This document shows, one piece after another, positions 22,062 to 32,432 of a stretch of DNA of 64,000 nt. Source of the DNA: Phlebotomus papatasi (lineage: Eukaryota; Arthropoda; Insecta; Diptera; Psychodidae); contig NC_077223.1 in the NCBI RefSeq assembly GCF_024763615.1, forward strand, positions 108,686,627-108,750,626, written 5' to 3'. The first letter of the stretch is position 1. Each line of letters begins with the position of its first letter. A program made the translations under genes and the position numbers. The notes beneath the pieces are model-generated. The model was given only the letters and a program-made list of their open reading frames with translations, ran no database searches and was not told the origin of the DNA.

Positions 22062-23785
22062 ACTTTGTTACTTCAGAGATTCATTTTGCTTTGATTCAAG
22101 CTGTAATCGTAAAATTTAGCAAACGTATAAAGTTCTCTGAATGCTATTGTACTCATTTGAGAGATATCCATTAAAATGTCAAAAAATTGTTAATTAATAT
22201 AGGGAGGCTGACTATTGAGTCTGTGCTCCGCATGTCCCTTTCTAACTTATAAAAAATTCGCTTATTGTATAATAATACAGATTGTGAATATATGTGCTCA
22301 AAAAAAAAAAAAAAAAAAAAAAATTGAGAGAAAATCTTGTGAAAAGGAAATGGTTACATGGTTTTTATCGAACCTGAACCCTCGTGGTATGGTAAGTTTA
22401 TGAAATTCCAAGCATGTATTCTTAAAATTTCTTGAATGAATTTCGTCAAATTCGCGCGGATTCAATTTCACAAAATAAACGTGGGAGCTTTTTGAAGCTT
22501 TCCTAACGAGATTCCTAGAAGAGTCTGCTTGACTCTATAATTACTCTCTCCTCCCCATTTCAATTGTTTTTCCTCTGCCACAAATGCTAATGACACTCAA
22601 ACACCATCTTCCGCTTTTCTCAGAAGTTCTATCGCATGGAAGAAAAGACAGTATCTTCATTTCTGGTGAATAAACTGTCTTGGAGAGCTTTTCAACAGGT
22701 TGGATCGGTTGGATGAATATTGTGAATTTGAATGTGCCATTCATTGAATGAATTTAGCCATAAAATTGACTTTCACAGCAAATTTTGGCTTTAATGAGTA
22801 TGATTACATCAATGTTCTACAAATGCCAACATGCATTGTGATATTTATTCAATGGCAAAATGTTCAGTTAATTGCACAACTCTTCAGTATTTGTGGTGAT
22901 TGATGTTGAAATGGAAAACAAATAATTTTGTTATGGTTGGAATAAAATATTCATGTCTTTGTCGACATGCTGAGTGAATCAATAAGCCAATTGATCAGAT
23001 TTATGCGTTAGCAGGAAATGTGATGAAGGGATATTTCCTCCCTCACATTTTATTGTCAATAAACTCCTCTCTACTTTTCTGCTTTTATCAGATGCACACT
23101 ACTGCATGGAAATTATCAGAAATTTCCATCACACTGGTTTACTGTTCCCTGGGAAAATAAATTCAATGGGGGATCCTCCTTTAATCAATGTCACATCATT
23201 GCCTTTTCAATTATTCAGTATTACCTTCTCTCACAGTCCAAATTAAATATTTGACTGTTTTAGTTTGATTTGATGGTCAAATGAGATATCACTTAGCAAG
23301 TTCATTTTTAATTTTATCTTTTTGAGGTTTTCTTCCCAAAATTTACAAACAGAATTCGATTGAAATTGCTGAAAATTCATCTAGGTTTGATCAACAAATG
23401 CAAAATGATTGCAATTTGGTAAATTCTGTGGACATTCTTATCTCCATTGATTGGTTCTGGTCAGTATTCTGAAAGCTTTGTAATCCAATTTGGGGTATGC
23501 AAATGAAAGTTTTCCACTGTCTTGCACTTCCGTTTCTACTTGGAAATTTATGGGGTAATTAGTGGAAATAACTTTGCTGGTTTTGAGGTTAAAAGCTCTC
23601 TCGGTACTTTTTGTTCTTCTTTGCAGACTTTAGTGGTTTTTATGAATCGTTTAGCTGGAATTTGAGGCATTTTTTCGCATGAAGAAGTATCTTTTGTTCC
23701 TCCAGAGAATGTTTGAGTAGCGCATTTTTTCGAATAAAAGTCTGAAAAACATAATTAACCAAACACTTTATAATTCACGAACAAT
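22062..23785. other. Long unique non-coding stretch
   Basis: Contains a 24-base A run at 22300-22323. The remainder (22500-23700) is low-repeat DNA with no gene I can support; it could be intronic. Confidence 0.45.
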
Positions 23786-24036
23786 CACTGAGAGAAATCC
23801 GAAAAGTTAAATTAGCATTCCAGAAATGTTTATTTTACCCTGCATTATTGATCCAAAATCGGTGTAAATATTACCCTATTTAGGTGTATTGGGGGTTAAA
23901 GTTACCCTTTTCTATGTTAATTTTACCCTTAAAAGGTGTAAAATTAACATTAAAAAATGGTGATATATTTTTACACCTAAAAAGGGTTAAAGTTAGGAGG
24001 AAAAAAAGTTAATAGCATCTTCTTTTTTTCTCAGTG
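23786..24036 (+). mobile_element. CACTGAGA miniature element, copy 1
   Basis: Begins CACTGAGAGAAATCCGAAAA, ends TTTTTTTCTCAGTG; AT on both sides. Interior rich in TTTTACCC and AGGTGTAAAATTAACAT phrases that pair with each other. 251 bp, non-coding. CACT-type ends and a 2-base duplication suggest the CACTA group. Confidence 0.85.
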
Positions 24037-24593
24037 ATGGATTAACCACTGAACTTATTACTGAACCCTTCGGATTGAGAGAAATTAATCCAATCGTCAT
24101 TTGGATCAAGCCCCTCTACTTCGGATTAGAATTCACCGAAAAGCATTACACGGGATTTTTTCACATTCTCAGCAATATAGCTCAATTTCAACCAATAAAA
24201 AAGTCACAAGGAAAAGCCTCACAGGCCACAAAATTGCGATGTGATAAATTTAATTATGTGTTCATTTCTGTGATGATTTTTCTATAAATATTCATGAAAA
24301 TTATTCTTCTTCAAGCAATTGAATTTAGCGATGTGCTTTTTCTTTCGTGTTTTTTTCTTTGCTCCTGAATATAATTAAAATTTAAATGAATAATTAAATG
24401 TTGATACTGAACTCTGTGTTTGCTTTTCACTCTCTAATTTTTCCTAAAGTATATTTTTTTCTCAAGTTTTTCTTCTGTTTTTTTTTGTATTATCTCACGG
24501 TCTGTGATATTTAATTACGCGACTTTTCTACACAGAATTCAACCATATACAACGAAAGTAATAATTTTCAATATTCATTTACTGTTATATAAT

Positions 24594-24834
24594 TTAACAC
24601 TAAACCCAGCAAGACCCGGTCAATTGACCGGTTTATAATTACCACATATTTAAACGGTACAATGTCACCATAAAACTTTATGAATTTCTTAAAATATGCA
24701 TGTAATATATTTTTCAGTTTTTAAATTCTAATTTTTTGCTGTTTTACAAGACAAATTTGTTGAGTATCCTACCCTACCGCGGTTTGTCATTTATCCGAAA
24801 AACGATCGAAAACGGTCGGTAGATTTAGTGTTAA
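24594..24834. mobile_element. TTAA-flanked CACTAAA-CCGACCG element, copy 2
   Basis: TTAA at both ends; left CACTAAACCCAGCAAGACCC, right (other strand) CACTAAATCTACCGACCGTT. The internal palindrome CCGGTCAATTGACCGG is at 24618-24633. piggyBac-type miniature element by its target site. Confidence 0.6.
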
Positions 24835-25102
24835 AATGAATTTCTAACTCTGCTTTGCATGAATCTATTCTTACCGTACATGCAGGTAACTTTGCATTCC
24901 AGGATTGACTTTGCATTGGCACCCCTGTTTTATACAAGTTTTGCTTTAATTCTAGGACTGAAGGATGGTTTGACCAATAAGCCAGTGACCAGTGTATTCT
25001 ATAACAAAATAACAATATTATATGACAAATCATAGGGCTCAAATTGAGAAGCAGGGTAACATTAATGGCCAATGAAGGGTCAATGAAGGGCACTCAATCA
25101 CA

Positions 25103-25521
25103 GCGAACAGACTGGGCTTTTCTACATGGTCATTGCTTTTTTACACGTGGAAAAAATATTCAAAAAATTGCGGCACCAAACCAATTTTTGCATCAATTTA
25201 ATGTTTTTTCGTACTCTGAGACAATATTCTTTAAAGAGAAAATGTTTTATTAGTAAAAATTGCCAAATCTAAACATCTCGAATCAAGAGCAAAAAGCGAT
25301 TGACCGGTCAATTGCTTTTTGCTCTTTTCACAAGGTACATATAATCGGAAAATGTTACTAATATATCATTTTCTTTTTAAAGAATATTGTCTCATAAGGC
25401 GTAAAAAAGGTTGGTTTGGTGCCGCAATTTTTTGATTATTTTTTCCACGTGTAAAAAAGCAATGAAGGCGTAAAAAAGCAATGACCATGTAGAAAAGCCT
25501 AGTCTGTGCGATGTGAATGGG
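25103..25521. mobile_element. Long foldback element, about 190-base arms
   Basis: The left arm (from ACAGACTGGGCTTTTCTACA) is matched inverted by the right arm (other strand ACAGACTAGGCTTTTCTACA), with GTGCCGCAATTTTT-type sequence deep in both arms. The centre is the palindrome GAGCAAAAAG..CTTTTTGCTC at 25288-25325. The right arm carries an extra partial duplication of GGCGTAAAAAAGCAATGA. Non-coding. Confidence 0.8.
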
Positions 25522-25696
25522 TCAAGTGGTAGAGCACTCGCTCTATAATGCAAGTGTCCCGGGTTCGAATCCCCTTTAGGTCACCAGGAATTTTTCTGGT
25601 GTTAAAGGTGTTCGGATTGCATCCAGTGAGCTTCACTGCACTTGATACCAGGGGCATGGGACTGACAACCTCATCCCATACAAGAAAAAAAATAAT
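25512..25696 (+). mobile_element. tRNA-derived SINE
   Basis: The head looks like a tRNA with a Pol III A box (GTCAAGTGGTAGAGCACTCG, 25521-25540) and B box (GGTTCGAATCC, 25562-25572). The arms pair poorly, so it is unlikely to be a working tRNA gene. An unrelated body (GCATGGGACTGACAACCTCA) and an A-rich tail at 25684-25692 follow. It abuts the foldback element. Confidence 0.75.
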
Positions 25697-25821
25697 GCAT
25701 CTCTAGAAATTTCCTTGTGGGAAGGCCTTGTTCCTCCATGGAATGTTGTGCCAACATTATTATTTAGAAAAGCACTGGAATTTTTTAAGGGGTTAGGTGA
25801 GTCACGCAGAACTAAAATTTC

Positions 25822-25933
25822 ATTAGAGGAAAGTGTCCATCTATGCTTCGTACGATCTCAAGCTTCGCAATAACTAAATCTTTCCTATGTTTCTTATTAA
25901 ATGTGACTCCTCAATATATTTTAAAAACTAAAT
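25822..25933. repeat. Single arm of the GGGGAAAGTG family
   Basis: GAGGAAAGTGTCCATCTATG then GCTTCGTACGATCTCAAGCT matches the left arm of 1424-1640; no opposing arm nearby. Confidence 0.6.
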
Positions 25934-26812
25934 TTCTACTACTAGCTGCGTAGTGTATAAAAATGTCGACAAAAGTATATTTTTCCGTATTTTTCAAGGT
26001 ATATACCTCTTGAAAATGCCATTTTGATAGATTCACTAGCTAAAACATAAAAAAGTCATTTAAAAATCTCGTTGATTTAATGCGTTCTGGCAGATATGAC
26101 CCCTTAACAGTGTTATCACTTGGGCATTGAAACTTTAATCCAATTCACGCTAATTTTCTCGTGAACATTAAGCGGCCTGGGCAGAGGCATAACATTTCCT
26201 ATGTTTCCCATATGTTTCTAGCGAGCCGAAAAAACTTTTGAGTTCATTAGCTGTTTTCTGTCAATGTAGAATGAATTAGCAAAAATACTAATATAAAATA
26301 AAAGCCAATTTAATAACGAATAGGCAACCGAAAACCCTAAATTGGCAACCTACGTAGTTTTGGAGATATCTCGTGAAATATGTACGAAAACAGGGAAAAA
26401 TTACACTAAAACCGATCGCATTTTTCAGAGCAAATGTCACCTCCCTGGGCCTAGGCATCTCACTACAGTGGCGCAATAGGCAACACCGTTGGTTGTTCCA
26501 AAAGGAAAATTTAATGAGGTCACGCCCATTTGAAGAATACATTTATATTCGTCTTATCTGTTTTATTTAATTCCTTATTTAAAATTCTCATATTTTGCCA
26601 ATAATCATACAAGACAGTCAAAAGAGCAAAACATTAATAAAATATTTAAATGTTCATTCGGTAAAAGGGGTGTGGCTTATTTTTGATGGGTGGACCTTTA
26701 TACATTTTGAGATCACAAATTTATTAGTATGATTAGTTTTTCAGATACCAGATTTTCTGAATATTAAATAGTGAAAATTTTGAAATCTTAATTTTAGTTG
26801 TACATTATTCGC
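25934..26812. other. Non-coding stretch
   Basis: Holds a decayed arm of the 680-1082 foldback family at about 26106-26165. Two overlapping opposite-strand frames near 26290-26570 have no recognisable features. Confidence 0.4.
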
Positions 26813-27211
26813 CTTGGCGAAAGTTTTCAGGCTTCGCATATACCCTGGCTTCACTGAGAGAAATCCGAAAAAGCCAAATAACATTCCGGAAATGTTAATT
26901 TTACCCTGCAGTATTGATCCGAAAACGGTGTAAATATTACTCTTTTATGTGTATTATGGGTTAAAGATACCCTTTTTCATGTTAATTTTACACTTAAAAG
27001 GGTGTAAAATTAACATTAAAAATTGTTGATATATTGTTACCACCAAAAAGTGTTAAAGTTATGAAGAAAAAAAATTAAGCGCACCCTCGTTTTTTCTCAG
27101 TGTTCGAACACTTCATATTTCTCCTACATATTTTAATAGCTAGTTTTTACATATTTCCTTAAAAAATCGTTAAGAAAATCTGAGTGTGTGCAAAGCTTGA
27201 AAGCCGTCCCC
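26813..27211. mobile_element. GGGGTAAGTTTTCAAGC-family element interrupted by a CACTGAGA element
   Basis: The left piece (AAAGTTTTCAGGCTTCGCAT) and right piece (TTCGAACACTTC to GCAAAGCTTGAAAGCCGTCC) match the uninterrupted relative at 2791-3002. The interruption is exactly the element at 26853-27102. Confidence 0.7.
26853..27102 (+). mobile_element. CACTGAGA miniature element, copy 2
   Basis: Same family as 23786-24036; ends CACTGAGAGAAATCCGAAAA and TTTTTTCTCAGTG. TT on both sides; the related intact sequence at 2791-3002 has a single TT there. Confidence 0.9.
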
Positions 27212-27212
27212 T

Positions 27213-28932
27213 ACCACTAAAAATGATTAAAAATATTTTACTCGATATTAACTTTGATAAAATGTTGTTGGACGTACAGGTTTTTCACAAAATTTTATGA
27301 AAGTTTATGCATTTGTAGAGTGGTTTATCATTACACATATACCTTAATTATCTAAATTTATTTGCGATTTTAAAGGTGGTGTGGATTTTAACAAAATTTG
27401 AAGCTGTTAAACCAATGAATTTACCTGATATTTCGGTTAGATTATTTTGCATATTCCTACCCACTGACCACATTGTTATGCTGTGGCTGTTTTCGATCAA
27501 TTACCGGAAAATGACCACGGAGTTCTGGTTTGAAAATGATGGACACTGGAGCTTATGACCACCTGTCGAACACCGAAGAATAATTGAATTTTCCCTCGTG
27601 AATTACAAGAGCTTTTCACTAACTGAACCTCTCGCGAATTTCTGCATGGAAATTGTTTTAGAGTTTTGTGGGCGGGGGCAGGGTGGAGAGATTGTGTCAT
27701 GAAGAATGTAATGGCATATTTTGAGCTATGATGTAAATTTCGAATAAGTTAATTTCAGTGAGGTGTGAAACATTTCTCTTGTACGTGAGACAAGTGGGTT
27801 TTGCTATGTGCTTTTCCCATGTGGAAAGTAGGGGGGCAAAAAGCTTTGATATGCAAATGAGAAAGAGCGACTTTTGCTGAGAAGAGCTCATACACTAAAT
27901 AACACGACAACTCTGTCGCAGATGCTGACATATCATCAACGTTGAACTAATGAAGATATTGATTTGTGGTTATTTGTGAAGGATTTATCGGAAAAGCTCT
28001 CAAGAGCTTCACTGGGAAATAAATCCAATTGGTTTTAAACTCTTCTACACCAAGTATGTGATAAATTAAATACCAACAACGCTTTTCAATCTTCAATCTC
28101 ATAAACTCACCTAATTTTCCAATTAATCCTAACACGGAAGCAACGAGCCAAAGATATAAATATAAAAATGCACAATCACTGGGATATATTACCTTTTTGT
28201 GTCTGAATCCGAACTACTTCTCATAAAATAAAATCTATGTGCAGTACGTTTTGAAAGGGGAAATTCTAATATTACCACTTTTTACGTGTTTCATCAGTGC
28301 GTTCCCGTCGACTTAATGTTAAGGGCCAAGCTTCAAAGCAAAGCGGTCGAAGAGATCTTTACAACCACGCGTTTATAAGCTCATGTAAAATTCTTAGAAT
28401 ATACATTTTCAAGAAAAATAAAATCAGAATGTTATTCTTTCCGCCCATTCAGCCGTTAACAACGCTAGAAACCAAACGGTTAAAGATAGAGACTTGGGGC
28501 CTCCGGGCAATCCCCTTTATTAATCGACTTAAGGATAATTCATAATGAATATTTTTAATGAAAAACCATTTTCTATTGTTTTTATGAAGTTAAGATTGAA
28601 ACGGTTACCTGTTAAATAATTTTAGAAAACATTCTGTCACTTGAACCATCAATTGTCGTATCAAACTTGTTATATAAAACAGCAAATTCATGTATACTAT
28701 TGCTACAAGAACTGCTACTTAATAAACCACCTAAAAAAGAAGGTTCTTGACCAAATCCAATAGAGGAGAGGTCCATATAGATTTCTACCGTAAAAAAGGA
28801 CATGAGGTCGAAAGACCTCGAAGACGTGACGACCCTGCACTGACTGCCCTGGCCAAACTCCACCTATTGGGACATTCCTTTTATTTCAATCTATTTCTTT
28901 CAAAATCTGTTATAAGGGTTTCAGATCTAATA
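27213..28932. other. Long unique non-coding stretch
   Basis: Low-repeat DNA. At 28440-28520 a patch (CATTCAGCCGTTAACAACGC, then AAACGGTTAAAGATAGAGAC) resembles 19770-19830. Opposing frames near 28610-28990 (minus 83 codons, serine-rich; plus 80 codons) have no supporting feature. Confidence 0.45.
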
Positions 28933-29257
28933 CAGGCTTCAGGCCTAGGCTTAGGAATATTAATAAGACCAAATTTCCTTAGATTCTGAAAAATAAATAA
29001 AATCGATTGCAGTTGATGTTTTCGAGATTCTCGAGAACTGGGTTAAACCTCTCTGGTCTGAAGACATTCTAAGACTTACTCGTATGGCTTAAATGATTTA
29101 ATTTCTTAGTAGTCTATTTTTTTTGAGAAATTTACATTAGGATTAGAATATTAAGGGCAAATGATCAATTAGATTTAAAAAAAAAATAAATCAAATTACT
29201 TTGTATTTAGGATTTTTGTATATTCGGAAACTGAACTAAACTCTAGTCTGAAGACCG
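28933..29257. mobile_element. CTTCAGACCTAAGGCTTAGC family, decayed copy
   Basis: Left end CAGGCTTCAGGCCTAGGCTT and right end TAGTCTGAAGACCG match the two different ends of the family; an extra internal end (GGTCTGAAGACATT) lies at 29055-29068. Confidence 0.45.
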
Positions 29258-29597
29258 AATTGTAAATCAGTGAATAATTTCACGAAAATAATAGGTATGC
29301 TAAAAGTTTTTGGGAATATTTTCTCAATTAATGATAAATGAAATTATTTATTGTTTTATTTAATGTTTTTAAAAGAAATTTCTAAGTATTCTTGAAGTTG
29401 ATTTTTATTTATTTGTATTGATTTTTCTTGATTTCTATTCCCCTATTGAATAAATTAAATGCTTAATAAATAACTCGAATGCTTAATTTTTTTTAATTCT
29501 GTTGCAAGGATTTCTAAACTTTTTGACTAATTCTTCTAATTAGAAATAAATGAGAATTTTTAATGAAAAAACTTGTAACTGCAACCAAACGGTCATG

Positions 29598-29851
29598 CAC
29601 TGAGAGAAACCCGAAAAAGTTAAAATAACATTCCGGAAATGTTAATTTTACCCTGCAGTATTGATCCGAAATCGGTGTAAATATTATGCTTTTTAGGCGT
29701 ATTAGGGGTAAAAGTTACCCTTTTTTCATGTTGACTTTACCCTCAAAAGGTGTAAAATTAACATTAAAAAATGTTGATATATTTTTACACCTAAAAAGTG
29801 TTAAAGTTATGAGGAAAAAAAGTTAATCGCACCCTCTTTTTTTTCTCAGTG
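29598..29851 (+). mobile_element. CACTGAGA miniature element, copy 3
   Basis: 254 bp, ends CACTGAGAGAAACCCGAAAA and TTTTTTTTCTCAGTG, TG on both sides. Confidence 0.9.
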
Positions 29852-31735
29852 TGTAATATTGCAGTAATATAAGCGTATTTACATAAATAAGAGTCTTATT
29901 GTACTAAAACTCAACAATTCAAACTTGAAATACTCCCTAGAGGATAAGAGACTATACTTACTTTATTTAAAGGTCTAAATTTCGAAAAATGTGCGTCCAG
30001 GAGTATTTCCGTTTTTCTTCCGTTAATTATCGGTCTAAGGGTCAAGCAGTAAAGGATATCGACTATAGAAACTCCACATCTTATGTATTTTTTTTTTTAG
30101 ACGTTTATGCCGAGCGCACAATAATTTTTGACGTGTAAACGTTTTTGACATTTCAAAGACAGTTAAAGAGATCTAAGCCTAGTCATCTCGCTCGCTCTCA
30201 AAGACAGTTTCGAAAAAGTGTTTACAGAACAAAAGTTAATGTGCGTTGGGCATTACTCGTAGGTTTTTATCAAAAATCATTTTTGTCTTGTTTATTTCTA
30301 AACGATGTCATCGATTTTTCTTGTTTTAGTGAACTAACTTAAAGAAAGACCGTTTTATTCGTTTTTATTAGAAATAAGATGATTTATAAACCCTTTTGAG
30401 TTGTTAGTAGAAGACTTCTACAATATTAATAATTTAATTTAAATTATTAAACATTCATGTAAAACCAATAAAACCAAAAGTACCATGTGGCCATTGTCGT
30501 CTTAACTTTGTTTATAACCCCCAGCGAAATAGGCAAAAAGCATCTTTATGAATTCTATTTTTAGGTTTTAAATAATACGAGTTTTAGGTGTCTGCGATAT
30601 TTTATATTTTTCATAGAACTCATTAGAACATCATAGAACAACAGATTCATAGAACTCAAACTCAAGTATAGTCTGCGAAATTTTCTCACCCATTTTTTTT
30701 AAATTTTTAATCGACTGACTGCTATAAAAAAATATAGCATATTATAGATATTTTACCTATCAATTGTTAAACGACTATCAATATTTGCAAAGCAATTCGC
30801 ATTCCTGTATTGAATAGATTAACGGAAGAGTCAGAAAATTTTATGGTATCAATTTGGCATGATGTAAGTGACATAAATATTGCAATTGACATTTCATCTG
30901 CACAAATTGTGATTTTCCTCCCAGGATATTCCTCTCTTTTGACCTTTTTCCCACTGACAAAACATCCACAAACCAATCTTTGTGACATATAAATCATCCT
31001 TCACACGGAAAATATTAATAACACCGCCTCAATGGTATTTTCTGAGGGGCAAAATGTCAAGATGAGTGCGAGAAGTGGAATTAATTTATGAAATACCTAG
31101 CGCAATATTTGAATGAGAAATGTGCACAATGTGCTTTCTGATTCAACTGTTTTTGGGGATGAGAATATGAAAGCAATATGAAACACTTGAGGAATTCATT
31201 ACATTTGCTTCCTATCACATCATAATAATTTCATTTTGTCACGATGATGAACAATTGTGGAAAATGAAGAAATAAATTAAACTTCTAAGACAATATCCTG
31301 CAAACTTCATTATATTTGTGGTCTTTTGCTTTTATTGCGATGGTGAGTTGTGGATACGAAAAACGACGAATAAATATTGACGGCTGAGTTAAGATTACCT
31401 GGTCTTTAATAAATTCTAGATTAAAGATACAAAGTATATTTCAAATATTTAAAAAATCATAAAAAAGATGATCTTGATGAAGATGATAGATATTAATGAA
31501 CTGGAAATGAGTAGTAATGCAAACCGCCGGCTTTTAGATCACGCAAATTTTTAATAGCTTACTATTCAAGGATAAGATAATCTTGCATTAGTGAAGTATA
31601 TAGTTAAGTGAAAATTTCAGGTAGATTAGAAATTTACAGATTTCTTTCTTGTATTATATTTAATATTTAATAATCTCAACAACTTTGTTGGAAATATTTT
31701 TCATAATTTTGAGTATTTGTCAAGCTTGCAGAACA
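29852..31735. other. Unique non-coding stretch
   Basis: No gene recognised. The interval 30980-31400 is low-repeat DNA of the intron-like kind seen elsewhere in the window. Confidence 0.4.
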
Positions 31736-31739
31736 AAAA

Positions 31740-32432
31740 TAGTATAAAAGTGGCGTATAATTATTTCTCTGAGTGTTTTTAGTGTTACAATGGCGTTATC
31801 TGAGGAATCATACGCCACTATTCCACTGAACATGAATCCTACGCCACTGTATCACTAAACGGTAATCATTTTTTGACATTTCGAGGAATAAACAGTGACA
31901 ACATAACCTAGTTCGCTCGTGCAGTGCAGTGGATTGTTTTCTAGAGAGAAATTGCAAGATGGAAAAGGTTTACAATGGACCATTGCCTCTAAAAGACACA
32001 AAGAAACGTGATCTTATTTCTTTGTGTGAGGGAAATCTTATTCCAAAAAAGCAAAACACATTTTATAAAAATCTTGACTAAATTGTAATTCGAATCTTGA
32101 CTTTCTTAATATAAAAAATGTCAATTGTATATAAAGTACAAAGAGATCTGAAGAAATGAAAAGGATTCATGGACAAATAAAATGAAATATAAATAAAATA
32201 CACAACTTTTCATTATTTATTTTTAATTTCAATGGGTCTATGATTTTTAAAATTAATTTATGGTCGAACAACAAAAGAAATATTGTACAAATCCAATAAA
32301 AAATAATTCTATTAAAATTTAAATTACTAAACAAGAGGCGTATCTTAAAATCCTTGTCTGGATTTTTAGTATTACAGTGACGTATAATTTTGGCAATTTT
32401 GCCGCATAAGTGTAAAAGTGACGGATAATTCT
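31740..32432. mobile_element. Possible element with AGTGGCGTATAATT repeats
   Basis: Both ends carry a related 20-mer (ATAAAAGTGGCGTATAATTA; GTAAAAGTGACGGATAATTC), and inverted TACGCCACT copies lie at 31810-31855. Between them is the 40-codon frame at 31959-32081. Boundaries are approximate. Confidence 0.4.
31959..32081 (+). CDS. Small ORF, possible transposase C-terminal remnant
   Basis: A 40-residue frame ending in TAA, with the pattern NGPLPLKDTKKRDLISLC followed by IPKK and FYKNL. I recall this wording (P-x-P, K-K-x-D-L, I-P-x-x-x-x-F-Y-x-x-L) from the C-terminal ends of insect transposase-like proteins, but cannot name the family. It may be the last coding piece of a deleted element, or a small host exon. 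No upstream coding frame is seen in the window. Confidence 0.3.
   Translation: MEKVYNGPLPLKDTKKRDLISLCEGNLIPKKQNTFYKNLD

Noticed and set aside
22300..22323. Poly(A) run as the tail of a processed pseudogene or retroposon
   Set aside because: No recognisable gene or element precedes it, and no flanking duplication is evident.
25521..25585. Functional tRNA gene
   Set aside because: A and B boxes are good, but the acceptor and T arms pair poorly and a SINE body and A-rich tail follow.
28612..28989. Opposing 83- and 80-codon frames
   Set aside because: No family resemblance; serine-rich composition on one strand and basic on the other is not enough to call a gene.
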